From: Petrolisthes cinctipes
Lineage: Eukaryota; Arthropoda; Malacostraca; Decapoda; Porcellanidae
Length of the DNA: 64,000 nucleotides
Direction of reading: 5' to 3'
NCBI GenBank assembly: GCA_033782935.1
Contig: JAWQEG010001395.1
Location: 1,210,501 to 1,274,500 of the forward strand
Of the stretch, positions 51,201 to 62,499 are shown piece by piece. A program made the translations under genes and the position numbers. Within the stretch, counting starts at the first letter, position 1. Each line of letters begins with the position of its first letter. The notes below the pieces were generated by a model. It ran no database searches. It was not told where the DNA came from and saw only the letters and a list, made by a program, of their open reading frames with translations.

Positions 51201-51990
51201 TGAGTAGGCATGTACAGATTGCTTCTGGGACCCCAAAATATTGAATTTTCGGGTGTTTTGAGCCTGAATTTGAGATATAAACGGGTACAGAAGATACATG
51301 CACATATTGACTTTGGGCATCTAAAATATCGATTTTCAGCATGTTTTGGGCATGTATTACAAAAATACTCTGACACGGAGTAGGCATGTACAGATCGCTT
51401 CTGGGACCTCAAAATATCGAATATTCGGGTGTTTTGAGACTGAATTTGAGATATAAACGGGTACTGAAGATGCATGCACATATCGACTTTTGGGCACCTA
51501 AAACATCGATTTTGAGCATGTTTTGGGCCTGTATTTTGTAAATACTCTAACACGGAATAGGCATGTACAGATCGCTTCTTGGACCCCAAAATATCGAATT
51601 TTCGGGTGTTTTGGGAATGAATTTGAGATATCGCCTTTACGCACCTAAAATATCGATTTTTAGCATTTTTTGAGCCTATATTTTGAAAATATTCTAGCAC
51701 TGAGTAGGCATGTACAGATCGCTTCTGGGACCCCAAAATATTGAATTTTCGGGTGTTTTGAGCCTGAATTTGAGATATAAACGAGTACAGAAGATCGACT
51801 TTTGGGCACCTAAAATATCGATTTTGAGCATGTTTTGAGCATATATTTTGAAAACATTCTAGCACTGAGTAGCATGTACAGATCGCTTCTGGGACCCCAA
51901 AATATCGAATTTTCGGGTGTTTTGAGACTGAATTTGAGATATAAACGAGTATAGAAGATGCATACATATATTGACTTTGGGCACCAAAAA
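48292..51990 (+). repeat. 5.69 kb higher-order unit, shortened copy (3.70 kb)
   Basis: Follows the full copy with the same rare variants: 'tattaaattttcggg', 'cacctaaacatcg', 'cgacttttcgtttg', 'gaattttagagtg', 'agcacactagtagg', 'gatataatagggtac', 'tctaccacggag', 'ggccggtatt' and 'tattacaaaaatact'. It lacks one L monomer near 49.25 kb and the 11 monomers that in the full copy form the 325 bp dimer run. It carries the 12 bp deletion at 51,795. Confidence 0.8.
51706..51870 (+). repeat. 165 bp L monomer with 12 bp microhomology deletion
   Basis: The text 'agaagatgcatgcacatatc' has become 'agaagatcgac' at about 51,791-51,800, losing 12 bp between two AT-ending words. The partner 3,713 bp upstream (near 48,080) is full length, so the loss is recent. 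The next monomer starts 'gagtagcatg' with one G missing; its partner at 48,170 has the same missing G, so that change is older than the duplication. Confidence 0.85.
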
Positions 51991-53289
51991 TATCGATTTT
52001 CAGCTTGTTTTGGGCCTGAATTTTAAAAATACTATAACACGGAGTAGGCATGTACAGATCGCTTCTGGGACCCCAAAATATCGAATTTTTGGGTGTTCAG
52101 GGCCAGAATTTGAGATATCGACTTTTTGGCACCTAAAAGATCGATTTTTAGCATGTTTTTAGCCTATATTTTGAAAATATTCTAGCACTGAGTAGGCATG
52201 TACAGATTGCTTCTGGGACCCCAAAATATTGAATTTTCGGGTGTTTTGAGCCTGAATTTGAGATATAAACGGGTACAGAAGATACATGCACAGATTGACT
52301 TTAGGCATCTAAAAAATCGATTTTCAGCATGTTTTGGGCATGTATTTTGAAAATACTCTAACACTGAGTAGGCATGTACAGATCGCTTCTGGGACCCCTA
52401 AATATCGAATTTTCGGGTGTTTTGGGCCTTAATTTGTGATATCGACTTTTTGGCACCTAAAATATCGATTTTCAGCATGTTTTGGGCATGTATTTTGAAA
52501 ATACTCTAACACGGAGTAGGCATGTACAGATCGCTTCTGGAACCCCAAAATATCGAATTTTCGAGTCTTTTGAGCCTGAATTTGAGATATAAACGGGTAC
52601 TGAAGATGCATGCACATATCGACTTTTGGGCACCTAAAACATCGATTTTGAGCATGTTTTTGGCCTGTATTTTGAAATTACTCTAACACGGAGTAGGCAT
52701 GTACAGATCGCTTCTGGGACCTCAAAATATTGAATTTTCGGGTGTTTAGGGCCAGAATTTGAGATATAAACGGGTACAGAAGATGCATGCACATATCGAC
52801 TTTTGGGCACCAAAAAGATCGATTTTCAGTATGTTTTTGGCCTGTATTTTGAAAATACTCTATAACGGAGTAGGTATGTACAGATCGCTTTTGGGACCCC
52901 TAAATATCGAATTTTCGGGTGTTTTGGGCCTTAATTTGAGATATCGACTTTTTGCCACCTAAAATATTGATTTTTAGCATTTTTTAGCCTATATTTTGAA
53001 AATATTCTAGCACTGAGTAGGCATGTACAGATTGCTTCTGGGACCCCAAAATATTGAATTTTCGAGTGTTTAGGGCCAGAATTTGAGATATAAACGGGTA
53101 CAGAAGATGAATGCACATATCGACTTTTGGGCACCTAAAAGATCGATTTTCAGTATGTTTTGGGCCTGTATTTTGAAAATACTCTAACACGGAGTAGGCA
53201 TGTACAGATCGCTTCTGGGACCCCTAAATATCGAATTTTCGGGTGTTTTGGGACTGAATTTGAGATATCGACTTTTTGGCACCTAAAAG

Positions 53290-55116
53290 ATCGATTTTTA
53301 GCATGTTTTTAGCCTATATTTTGAAAATATTCTAGCACTGAGTAGGCATGTACAGATTGCTTCTGGGACCCCAAAATATTGAATTTTCGGGTGTTTTGAG
53401 CCTGAATCTGAGATATAAACGGGTACAGAAGATGTGTGCACATATCGACTTTTGGGCACCTAAAATATCAATTTTGAGCATGTTTTGAGCCTATATTTTG
53501 AAAACATTCTAGCACTGAGTAGGCATTTACAGATCGCTTCTTGGACCCCAAAATATCGAATTTTCGGGTGTTTTGAGTCTGAATTTGAGATATAAACGAA
53601 TATAGAAGATCCATACACATATTGACTTTGGGCACCAAAAATATCGATTTTCAGCTTGTTTTGGGCGTGAATTTTAAAAATACTCTAACACGGAGTAGGC
53701 ATGTACAGATCGCTTCTGGGACCCCAAAATATCGAATTTTTGGGTGTTCAGGGCCAGAATTTGAGATATCGACTTTTTGGCACCTAAAAGATCGATTTTT
53801 AGCATGTTTTTAGCCTATATTTTGAAAATATTCTAGCACTGAGTAGGCATGTACAGATTGCTTCTGGGACCCCAAAATATTGAATTTTCGGGTGTTTTGA
53901 GCTTGAATTTGAGATATAAACGGGAACAAAAGATGAATGCACATATCGACTTTTGGGCACCTAAAAGTTCGATTTTCAGTATGTTTTTGGCCTGTATTTT
54001 GAAAATACTCTAACACGGAGTAGGCATGTACAGATCGCTTCTGGGGCCCCTAAATATCGACTTTTTGGGTGTTTTGGGACTGAATTTGAGATATCGACTT
54101 TTTGGCACCTAAAAGATCGATTTTTAGCATGTTTTTAGCCTATATTTTGAAAATATTCTAGCACTGAGTAGGCATGTACAGATTGCTTCTGGGACCCCAA
54201 AATATTGAATTTTCGGGTGTTTTGAGCCTGAATTTGAGATATAAACCGGTACAGAAGATACATGCACATATTGACTTTGGGCATCTAAAATATCGATTTT
54301 CAGCATGTTTTGGGCATGTATTTTGAAAATACTCTAACACGGAGTAGGCATGTACAGATCGCTTCTGGGACCCCAAAATAACGAATTTTCGAGTGTTTTG
54401 AGCCTGAATTTGAGATATAAACGGGTACTGAAGATGCATGCACATATCGACTTTTGGGCACCTAAAACATCGATTTTGAGCATGTTTTGGGCCTGTATTT
54501 TGTAAATACTCTAACACGGAGTAGGCATGTACAGATCGCTTCTGGGACCCCATAATATCGAATTTTCGGGCGTTTTGGGCCTGAATTTGAGATATCGCCT
54601 TTACGCACCTAAAATATCGATTTTTAGCATGTTTTGAGCCTATATTTTGAAAATATTCTAGCACTGAGTAGGCATGTACAGATCGCTTCTGGGACCCCAA
54701 AATATCGAATTTTCGGGTGTTTTGAGCCTGAATTTGAGATATAAACGGGTACAGAAGATGCATGCACATATCGACTTTTGGGCACCTAAAAGATCGATTT
54801 TCAGTATGTTTTTGGCCTGTATTTTGAAAATACTCTAACACGGAGTAGGCATGTACAGATCGCTTCTGGGACCTCAAAATATTGAATTTTCGGGTGTTTA
54901 GGGCCAGAATTTGAGATATAAACGGGTACAGAAGATGCATGCACATATCGACTTTTGGGCACCTAAAAGATCGATTTTCAGTATGTTTTTGGCCTGTATT
55001 TGAAAATACTCTAACACGGAGTAGGCATGTAGAGATCGCTTCTGGGACCCGTAAATATCGAATTTTCGGGTGTTTTGGGACTGAATTTGAGATATCGACT
55101 TTTTGGCACCTAAAAC
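53290..55116 (+). repeat. 1,827 bp higher-order unit, full copy
   Basis: Shares 'cctgaatctgag', 'gatgtgtgcacat', 'aaacgaatatagaagatcc', 'ccaaaataacgaatttt', 'gggcgttttgggcc', 'ctgtatttgaaaat' and 'catgtagagatcg' with the following copy. The offset is 1,827 bp at 53.3-53.78 kb and 1,326 bp at 54.3-55.1 kb. The 501 bp step equals 177+148+176, i.e. three monomers missing from the second copy. Confidence 0.83.
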
Positions 55117-56460
55117 ATCGATTTTTAGCATGTTTTTAGCCTATATTTTGAAAATATTCTAGCACTGAGTAGGCATGTACAGATTGCTTCTGGGACCCCA
55201 AAATATTGAATTTTCGGGTGTTTTGAGCCTGAATCTGAGATATAAACGGGTACAGAAGATGTGTGCACATATCGACTTTTGGGCACCTAAAATATCAATT
55301 TTGAGCATGTTTTGAGCCTATATTTTGAAAACATTCTAGCACTGAGTAGGCATTTACAGATCGCTTCTTGGACCCCAAAATATCGAATTTTCGGGTGTTT
55401 TGAGTCTGAATTTGAGATATAAACGAATATAGAAGATCCATACACATATTGACTTTGGGCACCAAAAATATCGATTTTCAGCTTGTTTTGGGCCTGAATT
55501 TTAAAAATACTCTAACACGGAGTAGGCATGTACAGATCGCTTCTGGGACCCCAAAATATCGAATTTTTGGGTGTTCAGGGCCAGAATTTGAGATATCGAC
55601 TTTTTGGCACCTAAAATATCGATTTTCAGCATGTTTTGGGCATGTATTTTGAAAATACTCTAACACGGAGTAGGCATGTACAGATCGCTTCTGGGACCCC
55701 AAAATAACGAATTTTCGAGTGTTTTGAGCCTGAATTTGAGATATAAACGGGTACTGAAGATGCATGCACATATCGACTTTTGGGCACCTAAAACATCGAT
55801 TTTGAGCATGTTTTGGGCCTGTATTTTGTAAATACTCTAACACGGAGTAGGCATGTACAGATCGCTTCTGGGACCCCATAATATCGAATTTTCGGGCGTT
55901 TTGGGCCTGAATTTGAGATATCGCCTTTACGCACCTAAAATATCGATTTTTAGCATGTTTTGAGCCTATATTTTGAAAATATTCTAGCACTGAGTAGGCA
56001 TGTACAGATCGCTTCTGGGACCCCAAAATATCGAATTTTCGGGTGTTTTGAGCCTGAATTTGAGATATAAACGGGTACAGAAGATGCATGCACATATCGA
56101 CTTTTGGGCACCTAAAAGATCGATTTTCAGTATGTTTTTGGCCTGTATTTTGAAAATACTCTAACACGGAGTAGGCATGTACAGATCGCTTCTGGGACCT
56201 CAAAATATTGAATTTTCGGGTGTTTAGGGCCAGAATTTGAGATATAAATGGGTACAGAAGATGCATGCACATATCGACTTTTGGGCACCTAAAAGATCGA
56301 TTTTCAGTATGTTTTTGGCCTGTATTTGAAAATACTCTTACACGGAGTAGGCATGTAGAGATCGCTTCTGGGACCCGTAAATATCGAATTTTCGGGTGTT
56401 TTGGGACTGAATTTGAGATATCGACTTTTTGGCACCTAAAACATCGATTTTTAGCATGTT
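55117..56460 (+). repeat. 1,827 bp unit, shortened copy (about 1.33 kb)
   Basis: Carries the same diagnostic words as the previous unit but joins the S1 monomer start near 55,580 directly to the tail 'gattttcagcatgttttggg', skipping three monomers. Single differences include 'gatataaatggg' near 56,246 against 'gatataaacggg', and 'actcttacacgg' near 56,336. Confidence 0.82.
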
Positions 56461-56462
56461 TT

Positions 56463-59400
56463 TAGCCTATATTTTGAAAAGATTCTAGCACTGAGTAGGC
56501 ATGTACAGATTGCTTCTGGGACCCCAAAATATTGAATTTTCGGGTGTTTAGGGCCACAATTTGAGATATAAACGGGTACAGAAGATGCATGCACATATCG
56601 ACTTTTGGGCACCTAAAAGATCGATGTTCAGTATGTTTTTGGCCTGTATTTTGAAAATACTCTAACACGGAGTAGGCATGTACAGATCGCTTCTGGGACC
56701 CGTAAATATCGAATTTCCGGGTGTTTTGGGACTGAATTTGAGATATCGACTTTTTGGCACCTAAAAGATCGATTTTTAGCATGTTTTTAGCCTATATTTT
56801 GTAAATATTCTAAAACTGAGTAGGCATGTACAGATTGCTTCTGTGATCCCAAAATATTGAATTTTCGGGTGTTTTGAGCCTGAATTTGAGATATTAACCG
56901 GTATAGAAGATACATGCACATATTGACTTTGGGCATCTAAAATATCGATTTTCAGCATGTTTTGGGCATGTATTTTGAAAATACTCTAACACGGAGTAGG
57001 CATGTACAGATCGCTTCTGGGACCCCAATATATCGAATTTCCGAGTGTTTTGAGCTTGAATTTGAGATATAAACGGGTACTGAAGATGCATGCACATAAC
57101 GACTTTTGGGCACCTAAAACATCGATTTTGAGCATGTTTTGGGCCTGTATTTTGTAAATACTCTAACACGGAGTAGGCATGTACAGATCGCTTCTGGAAC
57201 CCCTAAATATCGAATTTTCGGGTGTTTTAGGACTGAATTTGAGATATAAACGGGTACAGAAGATGCATGCACATATCGACTTTTGGGCACCTAAAAGATC
57301 GATTTTCAGTATGTTTTTGGCCTGTATTTTGAAAATACTCTAACACCAGTAGGCATGTACAGATCGCTTCTGGGACCCCAAAATATCGAATTTTCGGGTG
57401 TTTTGGGAATGAATTTGAGATATCGCCTTTACGCACTTAAAATATCGATTTTTAGCATGTTTTGTGCCTATATTTTGAAAATATTCTAGCACACTAGTAG
57501 GCATGTACAGATCGCTTCTGGGACCCCAAAATATCGAATTTTCGGGTGTTTTGAGCCAGAATTTGAGATATAAACGAGTACAGAAAATGCATGTACATAT
57601 CGACTTTTGGGCACCTAAAATATCGATTTTGAGCATGTTTTGAGCCTATATTTTGAAAACATTCTAGCACTGAGTAGGCATGTATAGATCGCTTCTGGGA
57701 CCCCAAAATATCGAATTTTCGGGTGTTTTGAGCCTGAATTTGAGATATAAACGAGTATAGAAGATGCATACACATATTGACTTTGGGCACCAAAAATATC
57801 GATTTTCAAGTTGTTTTGGGCCTGAATTTTGAAAATACTCTAATTCGGAGTAGGCATGTACAGATCGCTTCTGGGACCAAAAAATATCAAATTTTCGGGT
57901 GTTTAGGGCCAGAATTTGAGATATAAACGGGTACAGAAGACGCATGCACATATCGACTTTTGGGCACCTAAAAGATCGATTTTCAGTATGTTTTGGGCCT
58001 GTATTTTGAAAATACTCTAACACGGAGTAGGCATGTACAGATCGTTTCTGGGACACCTAAATATCGAATTTTTGGGTGTTTTGGGACTGAATTTGAGATA
58101 TCGACTTTTTGGCACCAAAAATATCGATTTTTAGCATGTTTTTAGCCAATATTTTGAAAATATTCTAGCACTGAGTAGGCATGTACAGATTGCTTCTGGG
58201 ACCCCAAAATATTAAATTTTCGGGTGTTTTGAGCCTGAATTTGAGATATAAACGGGTACAGAAGATAAATGCACATATTGACTTTGGGCATCTAAATTAT
58301 CGATTTTAAGCATGTTCTGGGCATGTATTTTGAAAATACTCTAACACGGAGTAGGCATGTACAGATCGCTTCTGGGACCCCAAAATATCGAATTTTCGTG
58401 TGTTTTGAGCCTGAATTTGAGATATAAACGGGTACTGAAGATGCATGCACATATCGACTTTTGGGCACCTAAAACATCGATTTTCAGTATGTTTTTGGCC
58501 TGTATTTTGAAAATACTCTAACACGGAGTAGGTATGTACAGATCGCTTCTGGGACCCCTAAATATCGAATTTTCGGGTGTTTTGGGACTGAATTTGAGAT
58601 ATCGACTTTTTGGCACCTAAAAGATCGATTTTTAGCATGTTTTTAGCCTATATTTTGAAAATATTCTAGCACTGAGTAGGCATGTACAGATTGCTTCTGG
58701 GACCCCAAAATATTGAATTTTCGAGTGTTTTGAGACTGAATTTGAGATATAAACGGGTACAGAAGATACATGCACAGATTGACTTTGGGCATCTAAAATA
58801 TTGATTTTCAGCATGTTTTGGGCATGTATTTTGAAAATACTCTAACACGGAGTAGGCATGTACAGATCGCTTCTGGGACCCCTAAATATCGAATTTTCGG
58901 GTGTTTTGGGACTGAATTTGAGATATCGACTTTTTAGCACCTAAAAAATAGATTTTTAGCATGTTTTTAGCCTATATTTTGAAAATATTCTAGCACTGAG
59001 TAGGCATGTACAGATTGCTTCTGTGACCCCAAAATATTGAATTTTCGGGTGTTTTGAGCCTGAATTTGAGATATAAACGGGTACAGAAGATGCATGCACA
59101 TATCGACTTTTGGGCACCTAAAAGATCCATTTTCAGTATGTTTTTGGCCTGTATTTTGAAAATACTCTAACACGGAGTAGGCATGTAGAGATCGCTTCTG
59201 GGACCCGTAAATATCGAATTTTCGGGTGTTTTGGGACTGAATTTGAGATATCGACTTTTTGGCACCTAAAAGATCGATTTTTAGCATGTTTTTAGCCTAT
59301 ATTTTGAAAACATTCTAGCACTGAGTAGGCATGTACAGATTGCTTCTGGAACCCCAAAATATTGAATTTTCGGGTGTTTTGTGCCTGAATTTAAGATAAA

Positions 59401-59616
59401 AACGGGTACAGAAGATACATGCACAGATTGACTTTGGGCATCTAAAATATAGATTTTCAGCATGTTTTGGCCATGTATTTGGAAAATACTCTAACACGGA
59501 GTAGGCATGTACAGATCGCTTCTGGGACCCCTAAATATCGAATTTTCGGGTGTTTTGGGCCTTAATTTGAGATATCGACTTTTTGGCACCTAAAATATCG
59601 ATTTCTAGCATGTTTT
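56463..59616 (+). repeat. 3,154 bp higher-order unit, full copy
   Basis: Shares with the following region 'tagggccacaatttgag', 'gtaaatattctaaaa', 'cataacgactttt', 'gttttaggactg', 'acagaaaatgcatgtac', 'gtatagatcg', 'ctaattcggagt', 'atcgtttctgggacacc', 'gcccaatattttg'-like text ('agccaatattttg') and 'agaagataaatgcac'. Offsets step from 3,154 to 3,007 to 2,506 bp. The steps are 147 bp (one S2 monomer) and 501 bp (three monomers). Confidence 0.78.
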
Positions 59617-61560
59617 TAGCCTATATTTTGAAAATATTCTAGCACTGAGTAGGCATGTACAGATTGCTTTTGGGACCCCAAAATATTGAATTTTAGGGTG
59701 TTTAGGGCCACAATTTGAGATATAAACGGGTACAGAAGATGCATGCACATATCGACTTTTGGGCACCTAAAAGATCGATTTTCAGTATGTTTTTGGCCTG
59801 TATTTTGAAAATACTCTAACACGGAGTAGGCATGTACAGATCGCTTCTGGGACCCCTAAATATCGAATTTTCGGGTGTTTTGGGACTGAATTTGAGATAT
59901 CGACTTTTTGGCACCTAAAAGATCGATTTTTAGCATGTTTTTAGCCTATATTTTGTAAATATTCTAAAAATGAGTAGGCATGTACAGATTGCTTCTGTGA
60001 CCCCAAAATATTGAATTTTCGGGTGTTTTGAGCCTGAATTTGAGATATAAACCGGTACAGAAGATACATGCACATATTGACTTTGGGCATCTAAAATATC
60101 GATTTTCAGCATGTTTTGGGCATGTATTTGGAAAATACTCTAACACGGAGTAGGCATGTACAGATCGCTTCTGGGACCCCAAAATATCGAATTTTCGAGT
60201 GTTTTGAGCCTGAATTTGAGATAAAACGGGTACTGAAGATGCATGCACATAACGACTTTTGGGCACCTAAAACATCGATTTTGAGCATGTTTTGGGCCTG
60301 TATTTTGTAAATACTCTAACACGGAGTAGGCATGTACAGATCGCTTCTGGAACGCCTAAATATCGAATTTTCGGGTGTTTTAGGACTGAATTTGAGATAT
60401 AAACGGGTACAGAAGATGCATGCACATATCGACTTTTGGGCACCAAAAATATCGATTTTTAGCATGTTTTGTTCCTATATTTTGAAAATATTCTAGCACC
60501 CTAGTAGGCATGTACAGATCGCTTCTGGGACCTCAAAATATCGAATTTTCGGGTGTTTTAAGCCAGAATTTGAGATATAAACGAGTACAGAAAATGCATG
60601 TACATATCGACTTTTGGGCACCTAAAATATCGATTTTGAGCATGTTTTGAGCCTATATTTTGAAAACATTTTAGCAGTTTGTAGGCATGTATAGATCGCT
60701 TCTGGGACCCCAAAATATCGAATTTTCGGGTGTTTTGAGCCTGAATTTGAGATATAAACGAGTATAGAAGATGCATACACATATTGACTTTGGGCACCAA
60801 AAATATCGATTTTCAGGTTGTTTTGGGCCTGAATTTTAAAAATACTCTAATTCGGAGTAGGCATGTACAGATCGCTTCTGGGACCAAAAAATATCAAATT
60901 TTCGGGTGTTTAGGGCCAGAATTTGAGATATAAACGGGTACAGAAGATGCATGCACATATCGACTTTTGGGCACCTAAAAGATCGATTTTCAGTATGTTT
61001 TTGGCTTGTATTTTGAAAATACTCTAACACGGAGTAGGCATGTACAGATCGTTTCTGGGACACCTAAATATCGAATTTTCGGGTGTTTTGGGACTGAATT
61101 TGAGATATCGACTTTTTGGCACCAAAAATATCGATTTTTAGCATGTTTTTAGCCAATATTTTGAAAATATTCTAGCACTGAGTAGGCATGTACAGATTGC
61201 TTCTGGGACCCCAAAATATTAAATTTTCGGGTGTTTTGAGCCTGAATTTGAGATATAAACGGGTACAGAAGATAAATGCACAGATTGACTTTGGGCATCT
61301 AAAATATTGATTTTAAGCATGTTTTGGGCATGTATTTTGAAAATCCTCTAACACGGAGTAGGCATGTACAGATCGCTTCTGGGACCCCTAAATATCGAAT
61401 TTTCGGGTGTTTTGGGACTGAATTTGAGATATCGACTTTTTAGCACCTAAAAAATCGATTTTTAGCATGTTTTTAGCCTATATTTTGAAAATATTCTAGC
61501 ACTGAGTAGGCATGTACAGATTGCTTCTGGGACCCCAAAATATTGAATTTTCGGGTGTTT
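59617..61560 (+). repeat. 3,154 bp unit, shortened copy
   Basis: The diagnostic words of the full copy occur in the same order, but one S2 monomer and later a three-monomer block are missing. The first loss left a chimaeric monomer at 60328-60505. The right edge is uncertain because common monomer types follow. Point differences include 'cttttgggacc' near 59,668 and 'gataaaacggg' near 60,221. Confidence 0.75.
60328..60505 (+). repeat. Chimaeric 178 bp monomer
   Basis: Its first part matches the L monomer at about 57,174 ('ttctggaac', 'gttttaggactg', 'cgggtacagaagatgcatg'). Its second part matches the tail of the S2 monomer at 57,346-57,492 ('tttttagcatgttttgt', 'agcac..ctagtagg'). This is the expected product of joining two monomers at equivalent positions, deleting one monomer length (147 bp) between them. 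Confidence 0.78.
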
Positions 61561-62499
61561 TGGGCCAGAATTTGATATATAAACGGGTACAGAAGATGCA
61601 TGCACATATCGACTTTTGGCCACCTAAAAGATCGATTTTCAGCATGTTTTGAGCCTATATTTTGAAAACATTCTAGCACTGAGTAGGCATGTACAGATCG
61701 CTTCTGGGACCCCAAAATATCGAATTTTCGGGTGTTTTGAGCCTGAATTTGAGATATAAACGAGTATAGAAGATGCATACACATATTGACTTTGGGCACC
61801 AAAAATATCGATTTTCAGCTTGTTTTGGGCCTGAATTTTGAAAATACTCTAACACGGAGTAGGCATGTACAGATCGCTTCTGGGACCAAAAAATATCAAA
61901 TTTTTTGGTGTTTAGGGCCAGAATTTGAGATATAAACGGGTACAGAAGATGCATGCACATATCGACTTTTGGGCACCTAAAAGATCGATTTTCAGTATGT
62001 TTTTGGCCTGTATTTTGAAAATACTTTAACACGGAGTAGGCATGTACAGATCGTTTCTGGGACCCATAAATATCGAATTTTCGGGTGTTTTGGGACTGAA
62101 TTTGAGATATCGACTTTTTGGCACCTAAAATATCGATTTTTAGCATGTTTTTAGCCTATATTTTGAAAATATTCTAGCACTGAGTAGGCATGTACAGATT
62201 GCTTCTGTTACCCCAAAATATTAAATTTTCGGGTGTTTTGAGCCTGAATTTGAGATATAAACCGGTACAGAAAATACATGCACATATTGACTTTGGGCAT
62301 CTAAAATATCGATTTTCAGCATGTTTTGGGCATGTATTTTGAAAATACTCTAACACGGAGTAGGCATGTACAGATCGCTTCTGGGACCCCAAAATAAAGA
62401 ATTTTCGAGTGTTTTGAGCCTGAATTTGAGATATAAACGGGTACTGAGGATGCATGCACATATCGACTTTTGGGCACCTAAAACATCGATTTTGAGCAT

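Noticed and set aside
51194..52051. Minus-strand open reading frames of up to 285 codons with a repeated, Cys- and Lys-containing 59-residue motif, as possible repeat proteins
   Set aside because: They follow the satellite period exactly, break wherever a 148 bp monomer or indel shifts the frame, and overlap other open minus-strand frames. They have no consistent start, promoter or conserved end. Indels of 1 and 2 bp are tolerated throughout. I annotate no CDS.
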